DNA from: Siphonodentalium dalli
Lineage: Eukaryota; Mollusca; Scaphopoda; Gadilida; Siphonodentaliidae
NCBI GenBank assembly: GCA_032622095.1
Contig: CP136066.1
Coordinates: 92,651,319 to 92,715,318, forward strand
Length of the DNA: 64,000 bases
Direction: 5' to 3'
Of this stretch, positions 56,640-64,000 are shown piece by piece. A model generated the notes under the pieces. It saw only the letters and a program-made list of their open reading frames with translations. It ran no database searches and was not told the origin of the DNA. The position numbers and the translations under genes were made by a program. How positions within the stretch are numbered: position 1 is the first letter of the stretch; each line of letters begins with the position of its first letter.

Positions 56640-57013
56640 TGGTAGCAGTCAATAGGATTCCTGTGCAACATCTTCAGGGAGGAATGGTTCAAACAGCTCA
56701 GGTTGCCTATAGGCCGTACATCCACGAAATGCTACATCGGGAGTGGTTAATTTGGCAACGGTTGCAAGGCACATGCTAACTCATCGAGTATAGTAATCGG
56801 GTCACTGTCCAAAACCATTATTCATGAATAAGCCATGATTTCCATATATTTTAATCGTCTTTCCAGCAACTTCCAGATGAGTTTTGTTTTCCTTTTTGGA
56901 AGGTAATCATTACCCGTGAAGGAATGGAACCCAATAAGTGCATTCTTCTGTATAGTTGACATCTCGATATCACCGACTTGAATCACCTGCCCAATTGCAT
57001 AAAATTTGATCAG
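56640..57013 (-). pseudogene. Left-arm fragment of the TG-D-Y / LPP-RANY family protein
   Basis: One frame is open from about 57013 to a stop at 56822: N-A-L-I-G-F-H-S-F-T-G-N-D-Y, then I-W-K-L-L-E-R-R and K-Y-M-E-I-M-A. Remnants continue with D-E-L-A-C-A-L. Compared with the right arm, the stretch from the second half of that motif through L-P-P and R-A-N-Y is missing. It resumes at L-A-T-V-A-K-L-T-T-P-D, A-Y-R-Q-P-E-L-F-E-P and an acidic end D-D-I-D-S-D-S-G-D-E. Family as at 38480-39250; this copy keeps the Asp of T-G-x-D. Confidence 0.65.
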
Positions 57014-57119
57014 CTATTGTCAGGGGGCTTAACGTTTCCTCCATTGTGCATAAACGCCATCAAGATGGAGAACTCTCTGATATGACCTATCTATCGATTA
57101 ATGTGTCCTTGCGTTATTG

Positions 57120-58610
57120 TGGAAAGCGATAGCCATCCATGGTACACACGTACAACCAACACGCTAACATACAGTCACTCCATTTAGACACATAAACACC
57201 ACTCAAATGATAAGTCAGTCACTCACTCTACACACGCACACCTGACCCATGACCATATAGTCACTCCCTGTACACCTACACACCACTTTCATGATCATAA
57301 AACAATCCTTGTATACCTATTCATCTCACCGTTGGCCATACGGTCAATCCCCGTATACCTATTCGCCACAACTATGGCCAAATAGCTATTCAAGATATAC
57401 ATACACACCCCATCCATGACCATAGAGTCACTCCATGTATAAATATGCATCTCACCAATGGCCATATAGCCACTCGCTTTGTACACGTACCCCTCACCCA
57501 TGACCATATACATGTATAGCCACACTTGTATATACCCGTAGACCCCACAAATGACATACATCCATGAGTCACAATGCAGGCACACCAGGTATACTCATAC
57601 ACCTGACCCATGACCATATAGTAACCCCCTGTGGACCTATTCAACACATTCATGATCATACAGTCAATCATTGTATACCTATTCACCTCACCATTGGCCA
57701 TGCGTCACTCCCTGTATACATATTCACCAAACCAATGGCAAAATAGCCACACAAGATATACATATACTCCCCAACCATGACCATAGAATCACTCCAGGTA
57801 AATATATATTCACCTCACAAATGGTGATATAGCCACTCACTTTATACACATACCTCTACATAACCATGAAGCCACACTTGTGTATACCGTACATCCTACA
57901 CATGACCATGTAGCCATGCAGGCATACCAGGTATACTCCTACACCTGGCCCATGACCATATATTCACACCCTGTATACCTATTCACCACATTCACGATCA
58001 TACAGTCACTCCCTCCCTGTATACCTGTTCACATCACGATTGGCCATACAGTCACTCCCTGAAAACATATTCACATCACTATTGGCCATACAGCCACTCA
58101 CTGTATACCTTTTTGCCGCATCAAAAGTCATATAGCCACTTGTTATATATATACATCTACACATGACCATCCACACGCTCGTCAATGGCCATCCAGCATA
58201 CTCCAGGTATGCACATAATGACTGTACTGTCATTCCATGTACACATATACGTATTACACATAGCTGCACATCTATTTATCCATTCACCCACCATGATCAT
58301 ACAGACAACACATGTATACATCTACACCCACCTGGGACAATACAGCAACACAAGTTACACCTGTACATCCCACCATGACCCTACAGTCACTCCATATATA
58401 CACAAACACACATATGACCATGTAGCTACTCTCGTTATTTTCATAAACCACAGCAATACCCATACAGCCACATTGGGTACACCTGTACTGGGTACACATA
58501 ACCATAGTCACCCCCTGTATACATATTCACCTCACACATGACCATACACTCACTCCTTGTATACCTATGGCCACCCCATTCAAGAACATATAGTTAAAAT
58601 GTACATGTAT
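57120..58610 (+). repeat. ~43-bp minisatellite
   Basis: About 1.5 kb of imperfect units of the form ATGACCATATAGTCACTCCC TGTATACCTATTCACC(T/A)CACCC (given in two parts). Units vary in length by a few bases and in sequence, and there are several dozen fewer-than-perfect copies. All open frames here, on both strands, are products of the repeat. Confidence 0.9.
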
Positions 58611-59194
58611 ACATATAGTTCTGCCCATTTATTAAAAACAAATATAGCCAGTATCCCAAAAGAGGTTCTCGGCAAATTTCCATAAGGCAACTTTAAAATT
58701 AATTTGTTATGCCCCATAAGGAAATTGGACAACCAGAATATAACATTTAGTTGTCAGTTGATTAGCTAACATGTATAATAGTCAAGTGAGTCACAATTTG
58801 CTACATTTTCGGAACAGCAGAGAATAATGTTCGTGATATATGTAAAAAAAATGGTTGCCATTTTGGAAGCCATTTTGAGTAATTTGGTTTATAAACACAT
58901 TAGTGTGACAGATTTAAGGTAGATCAAAACAATAAACACCTTTCATACCAAAGATAGTTACATTTTACTTGAAAGTTTTTTTCCGATATTTATGCAAGTT
59001 TGTGAGAGAAACATCCAATATTTCTGGTAATGTCAGTGGTGACAAATTAAGTAAAAATTAACCAAAGTGCATCAGACATGTTATTGTTCAATGTATAGAA
59101 GGCAGAATAGCCAATTTTATACATCAACCACAACTTGTAAGCGATTGCGAGGCACTCTGGGCCAATATCTACCATTTTCCATATTTGGCCGCCA

Positions 59195-59660
59195 AATATA
59201 CAGAAGAATGGAGTTATTGGGTTCCATTTCTTCACAGGTAATAATTACCTTTTCATCGTTTTTCCGAAAAGGAAAAAAAAACACTTCCGGAAGTTGCTGG
59301 AAAGATGATCAAAATATATGGAAGTCATGACTTATTTAGGAACAAATTGGGTTTTTGAAAGACTTAATACAATCAAGAAGTTAACATGTGCCTTATACAT
59401 ATATGGTCAACGTTCGAGAAAAGTGAATTAACGGCGGGTGATGTTCTAAAATCAGCAGAAGGTAGTTGATCTTTCTGCACTTCCACCATGTAAGGAATCT
59501 TTAATTCTACACCCAAAACGAGACAACATGATACCAAAAACAGTGGAGACTTGCAACCGTTGCCAAATCAACCACTCCCGATGCAGCACTTCATGGATGG
59601 ACGGCATATATGCAACCTGAGTTGTTTGAACCAATCTTCCCTGAATAGTGTTGGAGAATA
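59195..59660 (+). pseudogene. Right-arm fragment of the TG-D-Y / LPP-RANY family protein
   Basis: In the plus strand: V-I-G-F-H-F-F-T-G-N-N-Y, F-R-K-L-L-E-R, then K-Y-M-E-V-M-T-Y-L-G and L-T-C-A-L-Y-I-Y-G. After a stop, R-R-V-M-F, N-Q-Q-K and L-S-A-L-P-P-C-K-E-S-L follow, with L-H-x-K-R-x-N next. A frame change then gives L-A-T-V-A-K-S-T-T-P-D and A-Y-M-Q-P-E-L-F-E-P. From 59313 to beyond 59500 most of it stays in one frame with two or three stops. The Asp of T-G-x-D is Asn here. Dead copy. Confidence 0.65.
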
Positions 59661-59920
59661 TCATTTATTGCACATAATTAATGTTAAGCAACCCAGATAG
59701 AATAAATATCTGATATTCAAGTATATTTTATTTGACATTTGTCTTGTTTTATTGGTTTTCCTGATTATACTGAAATTTGCAGATCAAAAACACTAAAAAG
59801 GTCAAAACAATTATTTTCCACCTGCTCCGCCCTCGATACCTCAGTGTTTTGGACCCCCTCCCCATGTGTAATAGTGTCAAAATTTCTACCCTTTCGTGTA
59901 ACACTAACCTCATCTGGGGC

Positions 59921-60749
59921 CGGTCTATTTGTGTGGATATATACTCGGTGCGATTGCACTTATTCGGTTTAGGCCGAATGTTCACATCCTCCAACCAATA
60001 CCACGTCGCCATGTCCATGCGTGCCATTTATAACTTGTTGGTTGGTTGTCAGCTGTCAAATTAATTTGAAAACTTCTTCACAATTTCCCAAAATGACACG
60101 CAACAAGATGGTATGCTCATATCTAGGACACCAGAATGTCATCTCTGAACACTTATCCGAAAATTAACTTCCAAAAGGGTAGAATTCATTGGACGACAGA
60201 CTAAATCATCTTCCAACACGAACAATGTTCAAAAATTATTACTCTCGAAACATATCTTCTTATCAGCTAAATCCCAAATGTCCATACAAAAACCAACATA
60301 TCCTGTAATGTGCACATATTGGATAAATTGATTCTGAAATAAAGCGATGGTGGATTTATATCATTTGTTTGGCTAGCGCCATAGTGAAAACACATTTTAA
60401 AGAGCGTACATCTGGTAAGTCGTGAGTTGGTGTATTCGTGCTATAGTCAGCCCACAATGAACTTATAATAATTCAATATGAATCGATTATGGCAATAAAA
60501 GACTCTCAAAATCAGTTCGTTCTGCGCCGATTATGAACCTAAAACAATTCCTATAATAAGCCGATAACGTGATGATGTTCGTGAGAACAGGATGACAATA
60601 ACTATCCTGATTGTGTGAGAAAGCAGTATAATATTCGCAGCGATAACTAACATTGTCGCCGTTGTCGTCACGGTAGAGAAAAGGTTAACATGATATGTGC
60701 CCCCCTCACAGGAAAACCTTATTCGATTCACTGAATAAAGCCAACCCGT
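59921..60749. other. No recognisable feature
   Basis: Short unrelated frames; nothing supported. Confidence 0.4.
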
Positions 60750-61070
60750 GGCTCTAAGCTGACCTTAGCCACCTATTCGCATTCACATCACTGCACCTTA
60801 AATATCACATCATAGACTGGTCGATGAACGAATTATATTATTTAGAAACACACGTTTAATATAATAATGTACGGACTTAACACGACAAAACCTAGACAAA
60901 ATCAAATTATTATAGTATTTTAAGTTACTGTTCAAAGGGGACGGCAGGTAGACAACCCTCTTGGATATGCTGTCCCCGATAGCTCATGAGCATATATAAC
61001 ATTAAATTGTATTCCATAATTATGTATACTATATAATGAGTTAAGAATAACAAAAAATCAGTCATAGTCA
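60750..61070 (-). repeat. Dispersed repeat, partner of 310-660
   Basis: Reverse complement of 310-660 with GTAGACAACCCTC, GCTGTCCCCGATAGCTCAT and GTCATAGTCATAG landmarks. Confidence 0.75.
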
Positions 61071-61089
61071 TAGCTACCCGTAGTATTTA

Positions 61090-61345
61090 TTCTGCCGCTA
61101 GATCATGTCACGACATGTCAGTTTTGTTGATGGAAGAAAGACCACGTAAATGTTTAAGTTCACTATACCACCATACCATTGCACGCAGATATCACCGACC
61201 ATACACAATGAACTGACAACATATACCCAGATACACGAGTCATGTTTACCCTCACTTCGCGCATATCACTAATCCGTGCTTATCTGGAATCGAACGAAAG
61301 CCGCCATCAATTGAGGTATATAGCGCAATGCTCTATGCACCTTGC
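61090..61345 (-). mobile_element. Degenerate SINE, same family as 34291-34601
   Basis: On the minus strand it shares the B-box-like CGTTCGATTCC, then ATCTGGGTATATGTTGTCAGTT, ATGGTCGGTG and AAACTGACATGTCGTGACATG with the intron 3 SINE. No target duplication or intact tail seen. Confidence 0.65.
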
Positions 61346-61944
61346 AGAATGAACCACACATGAAATTTGTCAAAGACTGATCATACATGTACATACACGG
61401 ACGCCAGTATCTCTGACGGAATAATTTGACAATTGCATTGCCTGCCTCTACGAAGTCTGACTTGTTACTTTTATGTTAACTATATACATGTATAGCTGCG
61501 ATAATCGTCGTGAAGTTCGTGATAAGATGTATGTGGTGTTGTCTCGTGTATATTTCTGAGAAGTATTGAGCGGAAACTATATCTCGAGACACTATCTCAG
61601 CAACGGCCAACAGGAAATGGCTCATTGTAGCGTTAAGGTGCTATTCGCGTAGCCTATTCTAATACTGTCAATTTTTTGTTTTTAAACTACATTTCCCGGG
61701 AATTACATTTATCACCCCCGTGTAAGTGGTATCGCCAAAACCGAGGGTATCGCCAAAACCGAGAATATGGGAAAGTCATTTTCACGTATATGATATGGGG
61801 ATATGTTTGTTTCTCACCGTAACACAGACATCGAGCATCGTATGTGTATGTCCACACGAAGCATGAGTATTTATCCACCAGTTGTCAATCAGTTTTCCCA
61901 GATCAGACCATTAATTGTTTTTTTGGCGAATTTTTTCAATGGTG

Positions 61945-62735
61945 TTTTTGCTTTTGCTCACTCAAATTTTCGAGAACAACCATTCACTAGTATAGTTCCT
62001 GGACTTCCACGCTTCCAAAACAAATGCCGGTATATAGTTGAATCTGTCAATGAAGCATAGGATTTGACAGAATTTAATAAATCCTTGTCGTTCTCAATAT
62101 CCGCGCGATATGAAGGGACCACTGTCGGTCCAGAAAGATGCGAACGGCACAGGTGAAGATGCGCCAAACGCCGAGTTTCTGTGCAGTAAATATGCGTATA
62201 CTTAAGGAGTTCTGATGAGTTTTCGAGTGTTTTTATGTGTATCTGAGACTTATCAATTGGACTGCGAATGTCAACTGAAATATGAATCCATAACATATTC
62301 GAAATAATGTGTGCATATTATATTATGAATGTATTTCAATTGAAATTAATTGAACATCCATCTCAGCATTCAGATTTGCGATCTCAATAAGTGAATGAAT
62401 GATAACGCGATGCCTTGATCACACGCACGTGAATGCTGCCGTTCGTATGCATGCAGCTAATCTGATATTCGTTTACTATTAACATGCTTTGAGTTTGTAT
62501 ATAGACCACACATGCCGGACGACACGCTACGGCGTATCAACGATTTGTTATAATCATGTTTATTTTACAGACTTTATGACTCGTTGCCACTCGAGTAGAA
62601 CGTTACGCGTCAATGAAACCGAATCATCTTATCGAATATACATATATCGTATTGCTCCAAATTATGCATTCTGGCTTTTTTAAGAGTCATTAGATAAAAT
62701 TGTAACGATTCTTGTAACATCCGAACATATATCAT
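61945..62735 (+). repeat. Left arm of an inverted repeat, interrupted
   Basis: 61945-62078 (GCTCACTCAAATTTTCGAG, CACTAGTATAGTTCCTGGAC, TTGACAGAATTTAATAAAT) and 62651-62735 (TTGCTCCAAATTATGC, GGCTTTTTTAAGAGTC, ACATCCGAACATATAT) match the reverse complement of 63757-64000, where they are contiguous. The ~570 bp between them is absent from the other arm. Confidence 0.85.
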
Positions 62736-63756
62736 CACTACCAAGTACCAAGTACCATATGTACCAAGATATTTCAACACGTGCATATTATTGAAATTGA
62801 AACCAACAACTCGTGATACAGTCGAAATAAACAAGACCACGTGTTGCAAATGTTGATCAATTGAACAGTGCGTGCATACAGGTCCACTGGCCAATCAACC
62901 TCGACGAACTTATGACGTTATTTGATTGAACGATAATGTGATTGTTTTGAGTGACAACGTGTCACAACGGCTGTATATGACTTGGTTGTCGGAAATAATA
63001 TCAAACTTTTGCGGTCGTTTTAATTGTACTGTCTACGTTGGCGATTCTCTTGTGAAATAACGCGTGGCATTATAAGAAATAAATATTTATATTAAGCCTA
63101 TGCAGTTATAAGACAAATTTACCATATAACCGCCTGTGCGTTGTATAATTTGTTTTCAAACTTTTCGGTCATAACTGCAGACCATTAATCGAAACAAGAG
63201 TCATTTCTGACCTCGTTAAACTAAGAATGATAACGTTAAAATATTGAATCTACCAAAACAATAACACATGTATATCCCGTACGATGACCTCATGTAATAG
63301 TTCCCAAGATAATGGAGATTTATGCATAATTTCATTTAGATTGTTGTGTGCAAATCTTAGCTATATTACTTTTTTTCAAAATAAGTGAAAGAGAATAATT
63401 CTAGAACTTAACAAGCCGAAAACTAAATCTGCGAACAATACGAATTGAAAGTCATCGTGACGCTGAACATCCTTAACAATTTTGGTTTGAACCATAAACC
63501 AAACTCAGGACGGAGACCCTGATAAGATAAGATTCATTTCGGTTAAAAATACATATCAATTACAGTATATGCAACCTATACGATAACATAATGAAGTCTT
63601 GTGTAAATATTATGCCCACAAAATATGTGGTCCTATGGGCTAAATTAGAAAAGTTATAAACTATTGTGTAATTTACACGTGCACATAACAATCATGGCAG
63701 TATACACATGTTCCACAGTGAAGTGTTTATTATAAATAGCAGTAAATTTGTTGTGT
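62736..63756. other. Spacer between the arms of the last inverted repeat
   Basis: AT-rich, no domain or repeat recognised. Confidence 0.4.
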
Positions 63757-64000
63757 GTTTGTTCATATATGTTCGGATGTTTAGTGTGTTAACATAGAAT
63801 CGTTTCAATTTTATCTGACGACTCTTAAAAAAGCCAGAATTGCATAATTTGGAGCAATTAATTTATTAAATTCTGTCAAATCCTATGCTTCATTGACAGA
63901 TTCAACTATATACCGGCATTTGTTTTGGAAGCGTGGAAGTCCAGGAACTATACTAGTGAATGGTTGTTCTCGAAAATTTGAGTGAGCAAAAGCAAAAACA
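63757..64000 (-). repeat. Right arm of the inverted repeat, cut by the window end
   Basis: Reverse complement of 61945-62078 joined directly to 62651-62735; it runs off the window, so the element's true length is unknown. Confidence 0.85.

Larger units (their letters stand above)
55630..59920. mobile_element. Large inverted-repeat structure with two ORF fragments and a minisatellite
   Basis: The outer ~240 bp (GTGTCACACGAAAGGGTAGA, CCAAAACACTGAGGTATC, GGCGGAGCAGGTGGAAAATA, ATCAGATATTTATTCTATC) is repeated inverted at 59690-59920. Matching segments continue inward: 55870-55915 with 59655-59695, 56670-56780 with 59540-59650, and 56800-56985 with 59200-59340. Spacing differs, so each arm has its own indels. 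Both arms encode the same protein remnant, reading outward. The centre (57130-58610) is a minisatellite. Confidence 0.8.

Noticed and set aside
57120-58610. Regularly spaced short repeats resembling a CRISPR array
   Set aside because: Units are contiguous and diverged with no unique spacers, and the genome is eukaryotic; it is a minisatellite.
310-61070. Window-wide inverted repeat (310-660 with 60750-61070) as ends of one giant element
   Set aside because: Similarity is limited to ~300 bp of a diverged interspersed repeat, with unrelated genes and elements between.

Overview
This is eukaryotic, AT-rich, gene-poor DNA from an invertebrate animal, most likely a mollusc or another lophotrochozoan. 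The evidence is one gene split by long introns with canonical GT/AG junctions, many short inverted-repeat transposons, CR1-like LINE debris, and a tRNA-derived SINE whose conserved core and AATC-repeat tail resemble, from memory, SINEs common in molluscs. There is no bacterial-style gene organisation, and most open frames in the window are chance or transposon frames.

The only gene I can assemble is a Rho-family small GTPase on the minus strand. Five exons lie between 50214 and 31342: 50180-50214, 42872-42940, 41265-41382, 33346-33408 and 31342-31629. They join in phase to 190 residues ending in a polybasic run and the CAAX box CVIL. It is atypical. The P-loop Gly12 position is Ser, the switch II Gln61 position is Ser, and the usual switch I P-T-V-F is absent.

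Layout. 1-16 kb: MITEs of several families, a 4.3-8.1 kb inverted repeat, piggyBac-like and Harbinger-like MITEs, a LINE tail and a nested inverted-repeat composite at 13.26-15.85 kb. 17.4-19.06 kb: a 5'-truncated LINE reverse transcriptase pseudogene. 20-29 kb: dispersed and tandem repeats and nested MITEs. 31-50 kb: the GTPase gene, whose introns hold a SINE with target duplication, TACCATGG palindrome arrays, a 4 kb inverted-repeat element, interleaved inverted repeats, and a 1.36 kb foldback made of 18-bp units. 50-52 kb: a piggyBac-like MITE and short repeats. 52.5-55.5 kb: a palindromic satellite and a ~280-bp tandem repeat. 55.6-59.9 kb: a second large inverted-repeat structure flanking a ~43-bp minisatellite. 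60-64 kb: dispersed repeats, an older SINE copy and an inverted repeat cut by the window end.

The most notable observation is that the two large inverted-repeat structures (37.1-41.0 and 55.6-59.9 kb) both carry decayed pieces of the same kind of protein. Its motifs, in order, are EEADT, S-T-D-V, H-x-(L/F)-T-G-x-D, L-P-P-x-x-x-S-L and R-A-N-Y-x-x-x-W. I recognise these from a large uncharacterised multicopy invertebrate family. The order of acidic motifs resembles the FEN/XPG nuclease fold, which is my inference.
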